From assembly GCA_037576215.1 (NCBI GenBank), contig JBANDB010000022.1, positions 62,001 to 126,000 on the forward strand: a DNA stretch of 64,000 nucleotides, given 5' to 3'. Source of the DNA: Armillaria gallica. Taxonomy: Eukaryota; Basidiomycota; Agaricomycetes; Agaricales; Physalacriaceae. This document shows, piece by piece, positions 37,501 to 50,008 of this stretch; the first letter of the stretch is position 1, and each line of letters begins with the position of its first letter. Under the pieces are notes generated by a model, which worked only from the letters and a program-made list of their open reading frames with translations, was not told the DNA's origin and did no database searches. A program made the position numbers and the translations under genes.

Positions 37501-37699
37501 GTGGGATGTGATGCGATGATGGAGTCTAAGCGAAAGCCATCGCTTCTATATGCAAACGGGAGGCGATCGGCATGCTGGCAGAAAAATAAAAACCAGATCT
37601 CAGGAACGAGAGGACATCGAGTTCAATATTTCTGTATTTTCGACAGAACATTGATTCATTGTCCAAGGGACAGTGCCTGTTCACTTCTTTTTTTTTCAT

Positions 37700-37990
37700 G
37701 GCTACGCTTCCTCAGTATACCGGCATTCAAATATTGGACGCTTGTCTTGAGGCTCGGAAGTTTGAACAAACGTCCGAGAGGATGGATACTTGGCCAAGTC
37801 GATGTCGGATTTGATTCGATTTATCTAATATCTATAAGGCTGGGCGTTAGCATTTTCAGGTGGGCGAGGGTATATTCACGCATAGAGTACATATTTTCAG
37901 ATATGACCTTTGGATGATGTCAAAAATTCAGCGGAAAATGGAGGGAAAAGTAAGAGGAACTTACAGGTAAGACGAGCATGCTACATGCGT
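37700..37990. repeat. Near-identical block shared with 62,313-62,610
   Basis: Over about 290 bp I count roughly three differences from the 62-kb copy, two of them at CpG sites, whereas flanking DNA is clearly more diverged. Plus strand carries the open tail KYWTLVLRLGSLNKRPRGWI … IFSDMTFG in both copies. Minus strand carries an exon-like stretch, VISENMYSMREYTLAHLKML, after an AG acceptor. I cannot decide between coding, gene conversion and chance. Confidence 0.5.
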
Positions 37991-38034
37991 TATGACGCCT
38001 CCCAGGGCCACATTATATCTACCAGATGTAGTGA

Positions 38035-38530
38035 AAATAGGCGCGTGGCACTTCCGGCACCAATGAAAGCGGAAGCCTGATGTATGGATGATCAAGCGCA
38101 ATGCTGGGAGGATACATACGACGGGAATATGATGGGACTGACAAGATCATGCTTTGGAGTCATGCTCAATGAGAGTAAGACTACATGATTTGAATAGCGC
38201 CTTGAACCACAGTCAAATATTGTCGCAGAAGGAGGGAGGCAATTGGGGAGATAGGATCCTTCGACTTTTCCGATAATAAACGTGTTATCTTTGCTGCCGC
38301 CGCTCCACATGGACAGCCTGTAAAGGTATTCAATGATGATGGATATCCACTATCTATCAATGTCTCCTCGAGACGGTTGAGGGGTCGAGTATAAGGAAAC
38401 GGACAGATGGATGAAGAGTATTGTTCAGCATGACATGCCATAGAGATAGAAAATCAAGTACAGTTCAGTACTTCTGAAATTGAGCCCACGTTCGTACCTT
38501 AATTAAATGGCGATTCGCAACTCTTCACAC
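38035..38530. repeat. Module IV conserved block, copy 1
   Basis: This block is found three times: here, at 46,036-46,530 and at 63,111-63,610, all in the same orientation and very similar. All three have the 86-codon minus-strand frame starting M(A/T)CHAEQYSS, but differences between copies often change amino acids and another frame is open too, so coding is doubtful. Confidence 0.65.
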
Positions 38531-39825
38531 ATCTGCGTGTAAAACGGTCATCATGACATCTCCCGCGAAGCGAGGGTCTTCGGTACTCCTTAGAACCCGA
38601 GGAAGGTTGAATCATTCGCCTGTGAAGAACAATGTTCATTTTGTAGCCTCTTGCGATCAGACCCACTCACTTGTATCCTTCTGAGCCTTTGCCTATCGAG
38701 GCACGAGAGCAAACGGGTACTATATCACTAGTAGTAATAGAGCGGAGAAGTGAAGAAGATGGGCAAAAGAATCCGGAGCGATCAACTCAGCGACGGGGAT
38801 CATCCTGATGGGACTAAAATGGATTTCCCACATCAACCGGACATAAGCTGCGACGTTTGAGGGCTGAACGGATTTGTATCAGGTTTAGGCTTAAGAAAAG
38901 CGCGCTCGATTCTGGTTCAGACACAGATTGAATCAATCAAAGAGCGGGATCCACGTACCACAATGGTTTGTATACAGGTAAGACTCCGAGTCACAGCAAC
39001 TTGATGCTGTTGAATACGGCCCGTTGGGATGGCCCGAGCTGACTCCGAAGAGACTATCGCTGTGCTCGAGGTGAATGCTGATGATTGCGCTAACTACGAA
39101 CACGAACGCTGTCTAACTGCCTGAAGCTCCTGCCAAACATGACCAAATGCGACAGGTCCCACTACTACACCGTTCATTGTCGAAGTCGAAGTCGCCACCA
39201 ACATAACATAGCCATTAGAGATCGAGTGTGAATGGGGATCACCCAACAGAAATAGAAGTTCAGTACCGTTAATACACGTTCTCTAATCGCGGTAAAGCAC
39301 CTAGAATGTGATGAAGGACTGTAATAGGGTCATCAGCTAGGTACCAGTGCATTCTATTACTGTCGTGGTGATCTTAGAGATACCGATTCTTCTCATGTGG
39401 CGTCCCTGCGAAGGTCTAGTGATGGGCGGGAAAGAGGCGCGTGTTTTGAAATTTCATCTGTCAGACAGTCACCTGTTTGTTATGTCACGCGTCCCATCGA
39501 ACCTTTCAAGCAACTTTCGGGTGCGAGTCTTCAAGAGTTGATACATTTTTTTTACAGCAGAGCGGGACAGCTTGAACTTTCTCCACGAAATACGGTATCC
39601 AGTAGCACGTGTTAGAAATATGAACCAAGGTATCATGCAATTGCACTGCTATCCCTTCTAAAAAAAATTGAACTCGTGCAGTCGATTCATAATGAACACG
39701 TACATCAGGGATTTTATCCTCTATATGATATCGCAATCTGCCATTCGCAAATCCTATTCCAGCCGCTAGTCAGACTTGAATCTGTCTCAACGTCCAAGGA
39801 AAGGTCAATCTGTCCGGACTCAATA
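38531..39825. other. Module IV non-coding remainder, unit 1
   Basis: Collinear with 46,531-47,830 (with deletions) and, at its start, with 63,610-64,000. It includes 'GCACGAGAGCAAACGGGTAC' and 'GATCAACTCAGCGACGGGGA' shared by all three copies. No gene is supported; the region probably held the 5' part of the plus-strand F-box gene whose tail follows. Confidence 0.45.
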
Positions 39826-40043
39826 CTCTGATTATAAAGGTGCGTGAGAGTGTTGGTGTCATGTCCTTTATACGCGACCTGCTGGACCTGGGAACGGCTG
39901 ATGAGGTATACGCTGGTCCGGTCATGGAGCACATGATTATTATTGTGAAGCTAAATGTCCAGGAAGAAGCCGAGAGACTTGGAGATCTGAAGTTGGCGAA
40001 GGATCTGAGATTCTTTTCCCGTAAAATTGTGCTAATGAATTAA
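39826..40043 (+). pseudogene. C-terminal fragment of an F-box/LRR-type protein
   Basis: Reads LNTLIIKVRESVGVMSFIRD … VMEHMIIIVKLN … LRFFSRKIVLMN then TAA. It matches the 48,240-49,100 copy (LNTLIVKVGTEHESVSVMSF) and provides the empty site for its LTR insertion (GAGACTTGGAGATCTG near 39,978). The upstream two-thirds of the gene are deleted here. Confidence 0.6.
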
Positions 40044-40479
40044 ATCCTGTATACAATCATCCTTCACCTACGTATCCCTACATTTTTGCTTTATATGTAT
40101 CTATAAATACTAGCTCGTTAGACGCAGCAAGGGAAGTAAATAGTGAACCAGACCCGAGTTCAAATGTCGGCACGTTTTAAGGGAAAAAAGCATGCCAGTA
40201 TATTACACGACGAGGTGGACGTTCCTGCGAAGGAAAGTGAGACTGTACGGATTAATGTACGTATCTGAGCTTACCTGGTACAAACAGACTAAAGGGACAG
40301 CAATACGCCGGAATAGGCTGTTGACTTCGAACTTAGAGATGCCGTCATGTACTGAATGTTCTGAGGCTTGATTGCTCATTACCAGACTTGTAGGTGAAAT
40401 CACGACTCTGATAGGGTGGGGAATTAGATAGTGCACGCCGACGGTGATTTAGAACTTCGTTGCGATGATACGTAGAGTT

Positions 40480-41105
40480 GTACATGTAAAAGAAAGTGAC
40501 TAGACGAAAACACGTCAGTCCAAGAGATACCGAGAGAGAATGTACAACTGACCTTTGCAAAAAATACTTAAATCCCGAATACCAACAAACCTTCATCCGT
40601 CCACAAAAGCAAAGGCCCTCCTTCCCCTAGACGCCGTGTCGAAAGGCCTGTTTTAAAGTACGTTAGCACCTGAAAATGAAAAATCAAGTGAATGCAGGAC
40701 TCATCCCATCAGCCTCGGATGCTGCCTCCTTTCACCGTCCCACTTTGGCATGCTCCTCGCTGGATTGCTGGTGATGATGGATTCACGCATGAAAATTGCC
40801 CATATGAAGAGGACGCGTCGGAATTCGCCCACCCGGAGCAAAAAGCCGATCTCGCAATGGGAAGGGGAAGCCATGGAACAGAGTGACTACATAAAAACGC
40901 GTCAGTCGAAGGGATACCGAGAGCGGATGTATAACTACTTTGCAAAAAAAGGATACCGAATGCCAATAAATCTTCATCCATCCGAAACGAATGTCCTCCT
41001 TGCCTCACGCAACGGCCAGCACTAGTGTCGAAAGGCCTGTTATGTAATACCTTAGCACCTGAGCTTGAAAAGTCGAGTGAACACAGAACTCACTTGATAC
41101 ATCCC
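40480..41105. repeat. Tandem pair of ~220-bp units (module III, copy 2)
   Basis: Collinear with 350-890: units at about 40,480-40,705 and 40,885-41,105. The second has an open plus-strand frame (YRERMYNYFAKKGYRMPINL) that is broken by stops at 668-886, so it is not a conserved gene. The sequence then continues as 41,110-41,500, paired with 891-1,290. Confidence 0.55.
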
Positions 41106-41760
41106 ATCAGCCTTAGATGTTGTCTTTGAATGCTCCTCGCTCGCCGGAACACGTCGGAGTGATAGCTATAGCCGTAGTCGTTGCTGGGCGGATGTGAGTC
41201 GGAGACTATGTCAATCCATGACTGTCAGAAACGCAATGCTCACCGTGAAATTCCAAGTCGTCTGCGTGCGTGCGCGTATACATCAAAGGAGAAACATCTC
41301 TGGTTTCGAGATAGATGTAGAAAAGGGAGGTGATATGCGGAGGTAATAAGAATTAGAGGGATAATGACGCTCTAAGCGCAGATCGCTAATTCATTTCTTG
41401 ACCGAGCTTAAGGGTGAGTTGGACGTTTTGTGATACTCCGTCGAATCGAATCCTGATATTGGAGTAAGGAAAACATCAATGAAGAAGCGCAAACGGTACA
41501 GTCAAAGCTACGAAGTTCTATAATCGCTTCCTAATGTATCCACGGCCTCCTGGACACACGAGTCGAGGAGTACCAGGTTCTGTACCGATCACAGAAAGGC
41601 GAAGCCTGCTATTCTGCCTCGTGGGTGGAGGTTCGACGACGACGATAATCAGGCGCCTTGTATTTTCGAGCGGTTGGTCTCCAGGTAGCGAAGAAGATGC
41701 ACGCATGACGTCATCTGGGGACGACATTCAGCGAGAGTCGACAGCGAAGGAGGAGGAAAC

Positions 41761-42945
41761 CTACAGCTCGTAGAACACCTCTCTCCCTTCCGCTGGCTCC
41801 ACCTTCGCATTGCCAACCCACGCCCGAGTCGCCTTCGAAAACTCCCCTTGCACGAGCACCACGACATTCGGCATAAGGAGACGCGTCCAGACCGCCCTCA
41901 CACCCTCGTCATCTACCACAGAGTTTGCATTCATAAGGAAGACGACCTCCTCTAACCGAGTACGCGTACCCAGCATCCTTCTTGTCCAGTCCAGCACGGA
42001 TATTGCTGTATCCACCGTATTAACCTTGGTTTTCTTGGTTACATGGGCGCGACGAACCTCATATCGGTCCGTATGCGCTAGTGGGACGAAGACGGTGAGG
42101 GAACGGAGGCAACTGATGTCGGGTACAGGGGTGACATCTTGAGAGAGATTAGACAAGTAAAAAGAGATGAGACACCACTCACGATCGAGGTTTTGATGAG
42201 ACCCTCTTCAGTCCAGTAACATCGCCTTCTCCAACCTCGGAGCTCGGCCGAAGAACTCATGCACGCCTGGCATCCAGCTATCCACATCCTACGTCACCGG
42301 AAATACCAACTCTCACAGATTCTCCAGTGAGATAACGCCGTCTCTCTCAAAAAGGAACCGCATCCACCTCGCGCGAAGGTGCCCGATCCCGACCTTGAGC
42401 GTCTCCAGACCATTACAAAGCCCACCCTCATGACCATCGTCGTCGCCTCTGCCAACAGTGACAACCTTGATTGCCAATCTCGTCAACAGCGGCACACAGC
42501 CAAAGAATGTTGCCACTTCGGTGAGACTGCTGAAGAACACGCCGTCGAGTGTAAGGCTCGTCAGCTGCGCCAACACCCCTTGTACGCCACTGCGCACTCT
42601 ATGCCGTGCATCCAAGTACATCTGCCCAGAGGACTTGACCCTCCGCAGCGAGACAAGCAGAGGTAGCACCCTCGGCAACGCTTCTGTCCATGTATCCGTG
42701 CGCATACCCTTATCGCCTGGCTCCCTCCGTTCAAAGGTCGTCAGCCCCCGGACGAGTGAGGCCTTGTCCGCAAAGAGCCTAGCACATCGACCATCGCCGG
42801 GGTAGAACGTGATGTGCCGAAAGAGATGGAGTTGGCATAGCGGTGGCAACACGCGCGAGACGAGGGAGCAAGCTGTGAGCGCTGGGGTATCGTCTGCGGG
42901 GTAGTCGATGATGAGATCGTACAACTCGAAGAAGAAGGAGGCTAT
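41761..42945 (-). pseudogene. F-box/LRR-like gene, copy C (broken)
   Basis: The expected start codon is ATA (42,943-42,945) instead of ATG. The frame then matches copy E (ELYDLIIDYPADDTPALTAC), with the Asp tract reduced to DDD, and stops with TGA after VISLENL near 42,314 and again with TAG at the VT*DVDSW position. Exon 2 (41,761 to about 42,143) is open to FYEL. The loss of start and two stops make it a pseudogene. Confidence 0.82.
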
Positions 42946-43049
42946 GCAGAGGGAGGAGCGTTGAGGGCATGGTATATGAGTGTTCGAGAGCAATTATGAC
43001 AGGGACGGGAACAAAGCGGGCTGTCAGGTTCTCGATCGTTACCAACAAG

Positions 43050-43951
43050 ACCCTGACGCGTCTTGCTCTCTTCTTGAAGTCCTCCTAAGGATCGTCGTCC
43101 ATTAACATTAAGGGCCCGTCCTGTCGTTCGTCCTGCTGCCGTCCCGGCTTCGACTCCTGCTCCTCAGAGAAAAAAGACTAGACGTCGCAGTGTCCTGTTA
43201 TCATATTTGGTTGCTGACGATTGCTGGTTGGGTAGTTCTAGACATCACGCGAGAGTGAGGTACCTGTCCAACAAGCGTCAGTGTAAGGCATAACCGAACA
43301 AAGTCAGCATTGAATGTTGCGTACCGTGCCTGCTAATGAGAGATCATCGCGCCAGCATCATGGTCTGAGAACAGGTGCGCCGGCATTTGCCGGGATCATA
43401 AAGTTCGGGAAAATCCCGTGAGCCTTGTCAGCGCTAAATCTTAATCTGAAGCCTGTCAAGCTGTATATACTATCCGAAAGTTAAAACTCTATACGGTCGC
43501 GAACCCAAGTTCAACGAAGGGGTGCCGCCTCACATAATACATTGCGTTGACTGGAATGACCATTGGCGGCAGCAGGCTTGATTTATCGATTTACCTCCGG
43601 TTCGTCTTCGACGACATTTGGAAAAAGGTAACTATATCACTGGTAGTCAAGGACTATTGAATCCGAAATCACCAACACGTCGTCAATGCGTGGTGCTTGG
43701 CCAGGAAGTCTCTTAGGGTCTCGTCGCTCTTCTATGGACGAAGGATTGGGACAGAATGAGTACTCGGCTTCAGTTCTGTTGGCCACCTTGAGAAGATACA
43801 TCGTCATCTATCCATATTGGATTTTTGAAAGCAGCCCTTGGCTTATACTTTCGATGGTTGTGTTCGTGACAAGCCTCCATCCGCATCCTCACGGTACGGT
43901 GGACCTTGACGTTGCTGGATGAATTGGGAATCTTTCGAGGTCGGCCGAGGT
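43050..43951. other. Upstream tract of copy C and junction with the DUF2235 segment
   Basis: Up to about 43,446 ('AATCTTAATCTGAA') the DNA follows the shared module III; there homology with 51,330-51,722 stops abruptly. From 43,447 to the DUF2235 gene the sequence is unique in this window and has no supported gene (the 78-codon plus-strand frame at 43,686 is not supported). Confidence 0.5.
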
Positions 43952-45918
43952 TTAGACTATAAATTCATTATTCAATAAAATTGCTGAACGATGATTTCCC
44001 TGAACGCACCCAAACCAGGACACCCATTCGCCGTTCCCCAGCTGCTGTCGGAATTCCAATGGAATCAGCTCGAGAATCCACCATGATTTTATGATTTTAA
44101 GCTGATCATATATGAGAGAAAGTGCGTCACGAAGCTCCTCCTGCTCCTCTGTCCCAATCGGTGGATCTTCGATTGAAACCTCTTGGGCAAGGGTCTGACC
44201 TTCATCGGATGCCGGAAGAGGATGGTTCCAAAACTTGGATATCATCCTCTTTAACAGTGGCATTTGTGTTTCTCCCGTTGTGATCAGAGAAGATCCCACG
44301 GAAAGCGCTGGCGGCCGTGGCATAAGTGAAGGATACAGCGTTGCAGGATCGATACCTATTTGTCTGAGGCGTTGTGAATCAAACATAATTCCTGTTTCCG
44401 CTTTGAAGCACTCTCGAATCATCCATCGTAACGGAATCCGTGATAAAGAGTAGCGCGTCGAGTTTTTTACGGACCCCCCACCGACATCTGTTGTACTTGA
44501 GCGGTTAATGGACAGTATTGCATGGTGAGAGGGCATACCACAGTGGCATCCCTTAAGACAGACCAATCAGTAAAAATCAACGCTTAACGAAAACATAAAT
44601 CTCACAGCAAACCAGACTTCTTCAACGTCGGTAGGTTGCGCAGAAGGCGACGAATGAAGCTCTTCCATCTTCTCCAAGAGCTTATCATTGTCCGGATACC
44701 ATTTGATTCCTGACTCCAACCCGTGAATATGCCGCAGTGCATGCAAACTGGAGTCTATTGTATTTTTCCGTGAGCTCCATGGCGACGGCTTTGGTGCGCT
44801 CAATTCAAGGTCTCTCGCGGTCGGCACATTCCATAGATTCGCTTTGAATTTTGCTCGATGTTCATCTAACGAGAGTGCATGTCGGAACGTCCGAATGATC
44901 GTATTGGAGGTGGTAAACGGCAATCGTTTCGGGACGAGCCCTACCGAATCAACTGTATCCCTGTCATTCATAAGCATCTCTAAGCAAACAATGAAGGCCG
45001 GTACGTACCATACTCCTACAAATTCAATTGGGACATCTGTACAGAATGCTTTTTTGAAATCCGTCGACTGGCGCCACCCAATCTCATCTGTCCGAGTGTA
45101 CATCTTGTACGCAAAGGGAACTTGCTGCCGATTATCTGGTGGGAGTAATCCTACTTTGTGAATCATCCCGGCAAGGCTGACGGTAACGTTAGATGATCGA
45201 TCTGCAACACACGCGACACAATGATGAATGTTCCTTACCTCCGAGCGGTGTACGCACCGCGGGAGAAGCCGAAAATGCATATGCGATCACCAGCACGATC
45301 TACAGATGCCCTCAGTACCGACTCGAGGCTAAAGATGGACAGGGACTTACAATTTTGCATCAAGAATTGATAGCCATCTAGTTTGAACACATGAAGATAG
45401 GATCAAGATGAATACAACAAAACAGACGTACCCATAACATGGGCATTAAGACTGCAAGCGATCAAAAGATCAACAGTCTACTCGTGATGTCAGGATCAAT
45501 TCTCCAAACAAGAACCATGAACGCAGTTACCTTGTACATTTTCGACGTGAGAAGACCGGGAATCTTTGGTGGCTCATAGGTGCCAACTCCTGACTGAAAG
45601 ACACGTTAATTGACTCTAAGGTCACTGCTAGTCAAGTCGTACCTGATAATAAACCATCTGCTGCGAAGGGTCATCCTTCTTCAGCAGCGAAAAGAGTTGT
45701 ACGATATTTGAATTATCGGCATCAAATTGGTCTCCAGTTCCATCGAAGCAGAGCACCAAAGTGCGGTATTCGTGCTTTGGAGGAATTGTCTTCGGTATAT
45801 CTTTGGGGCCAGACTGTCCCGGTTTCTTCTGGATCAATGACTGTTTCTGCAGCGGACGGCGATGTGGATACGCGTTCCTGACGAGGAGTGTACGTATCAG
45901 GGATTTTGGAATTGTCAT
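43952..45918 (-). CDS. DUF2235 alpha/beta-hydrolase-like protein, 9 exons
   Basis: Coding exons by my splice reading: 45918-45643, 45593-45531, 45477-45432, 45377-45351, 45299-45239, 45176-45009, 44960-44606, 44551-44539, 44487-43952 (514 aa). Every junction has GT/AG and keeps frame. Motifs of the DUF2235 family (related to T6SS Tle1-type phospholipase-like hydrolases) are all present: RTLVLCFDGTGDQFDADNSN (residues ~52-71), SLNAHVMDGYQFL (~122-134), the nucleophile elbow GFSRGAYTAR (148-157, Ser150), GMIHKVGLL and VWFAGCHCDVGGGS (~329-342). The ATG follows AACC in good context. The C-terminus ends soon after GNGEWVSWFGC in NNEFIV; fungal members usually continue further, so the tail may have been replaced where the duplication breaks. 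Substrate unknown. It looks functional apart from the tail and sits where A2 and B lie in the other units. Confidence 0.85.
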
Positions 45919-46035
45919 GGTTAAATAGAATGAACGGAATTGTGGGAGGGGTCCTCGTCAGAGCAGCGACCTTATTTATGAATTCCATTAAGCGCCCGAA
46001 CAGTATTATAATTGAAGAGATCAACGGGCGGTACA

Positions 46036-47829
46036 AAATAGGCGCGTGGCACTTCCGGAGCCAATGAAAGCGGAAGCCTGATGTATGGATGATCAAGCGC
46101 AATGCTGGGAGGATACATACGACAGGAATATAATGGGACTGACAAGATCATGCTTTGGAGTCTTGCTCAATGAGAGCAAGACTACAGGATTTGAATAGTG
46201 CCTTGAACCACATTCAAATATTGTCGCAGAAGGAGGGAGGCAACTGGGGAGATGGGATCCATCGACTTTTCCGATAATAAACGTGTTATCTTTGCTGCCC
46301 CCGGTCCACATGGACAACCTCTAAAGGTATTCAATGATGATGGATATCCACTATCTATCAATGTCTTCTCGAGACGGTTGAGGGGTCGAGTATAAGGAAA
46401 CGGACAGATGGATGAAGAGTATTGTTCAGCATGACATGTCATAGAGATAGAAAATCAAGTACAGTTCAGTACTTCTGAGATTGAGCCCACGTTCGTACCT
46501 TAATTAAATGGCGATTCGCAGCTCTTCACACAGCCCCGTGTAAAACGGTCATCATGACATCTCCCGCCAAGCGAGGATCTTCGGTACTCCTTAGAACCCG
46601 AGGAAGGTTGAATCGTCCGTCTCGAGGCACGAGAGCAAACGGGTACTATATCACTAGTAGCAATAGAGCGGAGAAGTGAAGAAGATGGGCAAAAGAATCC
46701 GGAGCGATCAACTCAGCGACGGGGATCATCCTGATGGGACTAAAAAGGATTTTCCACATCAACCGGACAAAGCTGCGACGTTTGAGGGCTGAACGGATTC
46801 ATATCAGGTTTAAGCTTAATAAAAGCGCGCTGGATTCTGGATCAGACACAGATTGAATCAATCAACGAGCGGGACCCACGTACCGCAACGGTTTGTATAC
46901 GGGTAATCGACTAAGACTCCGAGTCACAGCAACTTGATGCTGTTAAATATGGCCCGTTCATTGCCGACGTCGAAGTCGCCAATATAACATAGCCACTAGA
47001 GATCGAGTGTGAATGGGGATTACCCAACAGAAATAGAAGTTCAACACCGTTTATACATTCTCCAATTGCGATAAAGCAACTTGAATGCGGTGAAGAACTT
47101 TTTCCTGTAATAGGGTTGACAGCTAGGTACCGGTACATTACATTGTCCTCGTGGTCATCTTAGAGACACTGATTCTTCTCATGTGATGGGCGGGAAAGAA
47201 AGGCGCGTGATTCAAAATTTCATAGGTCAGAGTCACCTGTTCATTACGTCACGCGTCGCGTCGATCTTCCTCTGACCTTTCGAGCAACTTTCGGATGCGA
47301 GTCTGTGGGATATTTGAGCTTCTCATGACGTACAGTTAGTCGCCGTTGGGTTCTCGTATCGATCTACTTACGTGTTGGTTTATTTCCGAGGGGATTTCGT
47401 AGTTTGTCCCCATGTCGCTGCTCGCGTTTGCCACAGATGTAACCCATTTTGCCACTCACTTCGTTTGAAAACGGCCCCGCGATTCTAACAGTCTTCAAGA
47501 GCTGATACATTACAGCAAAGCGTGACGGATTGAATTTTCTCCGCGAAATACGGTATACAGGAGCATGTGTTAGAAATATCAACCAAGGCATCATGCAATC
47601 CCACTCCGGTCCCTTCTAAAAAAAATTGAACTCACGGAAAACTCACGCAGTCGATTCAGAATGAACACGTACATCGGGAGTTTTGTCCTCTATTTGACAC
47701 CGCAATCTGACATTCGCAAATTCTCTTCCAGCCGCCAGTCAGACTCGGATCTGTCGCAACGTCCAACGGAAATATGTTTAGGTTTGGATGTGCGGCTCAC
47801 AATTCTAACAGCCCAGCCTCTAATTCCAG
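46036..47829. repeat. Module IV, copy 2
   Basis: Begins 'AAAATAGGCGCGTGGCACTTCC' like 38,035 and 63,111, directly upstream of the DUF2235 start. It follows 38,035-39,800 with several deletions, e.g. near 46,618 and 46,954. The 86-codon minus-strand frame at 46,182-46,442 is present but its replacements against the other copies are not conservative. Nothing else coding is supported. Confidence 0.6.
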
Positions 47830-49104
47830 GGTCCTTCTCCCATTCTGTTTGCGTCCCTATGGTCTCTCATGATTGAGGGATTACAGCGCTATCTTGACAT
47901 CGATCCTCGCGAAGCACAGCAAATTCTCCGCTCCGTCGATTTCCCCGCCCTCCGCAGTTTAACCATCAAAAGCCATGACGAGGACAAAGACAGCAGCACC
48001 ATCTTAGTCGACGTGTTGAAGTACTTCCGGGTTGAGGTGTTGTTTAACGTCATGCTCACCGGGATCTCACTTCCCCCGGAGGACTTTCCGGAACGACTGA
48101 ATGGGGTTGCGGAGGAATCGTTGCCTCCGATACTTCAGTTCCTTCGCCAACTGACACGCGGGATTCTCTTTCAGCTTGTGTTGGAACATTGCTCCGATGA
48201 TTTCTTGAAGTTCATGAATTATGGGAATGAATTCGCAATCTGTACGGACTCAACACACTGATTGTAAAAGTGGGTACTGAGCACGAGAGTGTTAGTGTCA
48301 TGTCTTTCATACACGACCGATTGGAGCTGGGAATTGTTGACGGGGTGTACGTTGGTCCAGTCATGGAGCACCTGATTATTATCGTGGAGCCAAATATCGA
48401 GGAAGAGGCCGAGAGCCTTGGTGTTAGGATTCTGCCGAAATCGGATATGCGAGCACGAGGCAAGTAGCGATGATCGAATCGAGGTAGGATTAATTAGAAA
48501 TGATGTACGTCGTTATGGAATAGAATGGATTCCGGCAGGGGTTCGTGAGGAGACCTGAGTGGTCCAGTTTGCGAGGTTAATGGGATCAGTAAGCGCGAAT
48601 CAATTACTGTAAGACGTAGCTGGTAAGCGCGGAGCTATTACCAAGGGGAAAGCCGATACAGAAACCCTGTAAGCGCGAAGCTATTACGGGGCAGAGGTGA
48701 AGACAAGCGCTAAGCGTAACCTTCGGATTGGTATTGGAAAGCGCTAGGCGTATCCAATGGGCTTGTTCAGCAAGCGCTAGGCGTAGCTGAGGGTTCACGC
48801 AGTGTGAGGGTACTGAAAGTAATAGATTGATTAATATCCTGATACAATGGTATGTACAGCATTATATACTAGGGATTGTTCGAGTCATTATTATTCTACA
48901 ATGTTCTAATGTATTCTAGTATCTGTAAGAAAAGTAGAGAAAGTAACAGAAGATACGAGCGAGTCACCATTAAGGCCGGGAAGCCCGAGTACAGGCATGT
49001 GTTGACTCATGGACCGAATCGGCGGATACCCGATATCCATAACACTTGGAGATCTGAAGCTGGCAAAGGATCTGAGACTCTTGTTCTGTAACGTTGGCAT
49101 AATG
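47830..49104 (+). pseudogene. F-box/LRR-type protein C-terminus, split by a solo LTR
   Basis: After an acceptor TTCCAG at 47,829 the frame reads GPSPILFASLWSLMIEGLQR … FPALRSLTIKSHDEDKDSST, typical of the leucine-rich part of fungal F-box proteins. A shift of frame near 48,225 is needed to continue into LYGLNTLIVKVGTEHESVSV … EEEAESLG. A 623-bp solo LTR interrupts here (48,422-49,044), and DLKLAKDLRLLFCNVGIMN resumes at about 49,050. Upstream exons were not identified. The 39.8-kb relic shows the uninterrupted order. Confidence 0.7.
48422..49044 (-). mobile_element. Solo LTR 1 (623 bp)
   Basis: TGTTAGGATT … GATATCCATAACA flanked by a perfect 5-bp duplication CTTGG (48,417-48,421 and 49,045-49,049). 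Empty site at 39,978 (GAGACTTGGAGATC). Related in opposite orientation to the solo LTR at 62,619-63,071: both have TGTTA(T/G)GGATATCGGG at one end, a shared 'ATGAGTCAACACATGC' box and repeated 'TACGCCTAGCGCTT' motifs. This copy also has three 'TAAGCGCGRAGCTATTAC'-like repeats. Confidence 0.9.
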
Positions 49105-49159
49105 AATTAATTCTTGGTCTACCATCATTCTTCACCTACGTATCCAGACTTGTACATGA

Positions 49160-49860
49160 AAACGAAAGTGACTATACGAAAATGCGTCAGTCCAGGAAAA
49201 ACCGAGAATGAATGTGTGAGACTAATCTTTGTTAAAAAAAAAAAAAAGAAACCTTCATCCATCCGCAAAAAGGAAGGTCTTCTTACTCCTACGACGGCCA
49301 GCAGTAGTTTTCGAAAGACCTGTTTTAGAATACGTCAGCAACTAAAATTGAACCATAAGGTCAATACAGAACTTACTTGCTACATCCCGTCTGCCTCCCA
49401 TTGATGTCCCACTGATTCGGCGGTTCTTTTGTTTCTTCCTTGAACACTCCCTGCTCTCCGGAACACGTAAGAGTGATATGTATGGTCGTTACGAGGCGGA
49501 TGTCAGCTGGAGACGACCTAGATACGTGACTGGTTGGAAAGAAAGAAGTGGTCCAATACTCACCCTGAAATCCTGCGTCATCTATGTGCGTGAACATCAG
49601 TCAGAAACATCTCTCAATTCGAGATAGATGTAGGAAAGGTGTTGGTATCGGCGGCAACGAGAGCAGAGGGATAACGACGCTGTAAGCGCAGATCCCAAAG
49701 ACACTATCACTCGGTTTAAGTTGAATGTTTTTGTGGTACTCAGTCGAATCGAACACTGGCATCAGAGTATGAAAATACCAATGGATATGCATAAAGGACA
49801 TAATTGAAGCTACGCAACATTTATCTTTCAAGTTCTACTTGCCTTCCACGAATAGAGGAG
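49160..49860. repeat. Module III repeats, copy 3 (one tandem unit kept)
   Basis: A single ~220-bp unit (49,160-49,390, with an A13 run near 49,234) followed by sequence paired with 891-1,290 and 41,110-41,500. More diverged than the other two copies. No gene supported. Confidence 0.5.
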
Positions 49861-50008
49861 GACGAGGACCTGTACCAATCGTAGCAAGGCGTGTTAACAA
49901 ATTCTGCCTCGTCGGTGGAACGATGATGATCGGGTGCTTTGTAGCAGTGCCCGTATGACGTCATCCGGAGACAGCGTTCAGACAAGGACGGAGCAAGAAG
50001 TTTACAGT

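Noticed and set aside
38181..38441. 86-codon minus-strand frame present in three module IV copies (also 46,182 and 63,259)
   Set aside because: Changes between copies are often non-conservative, an alternative frame is equally open, and no family is recognised; shared presence follows from duplication.
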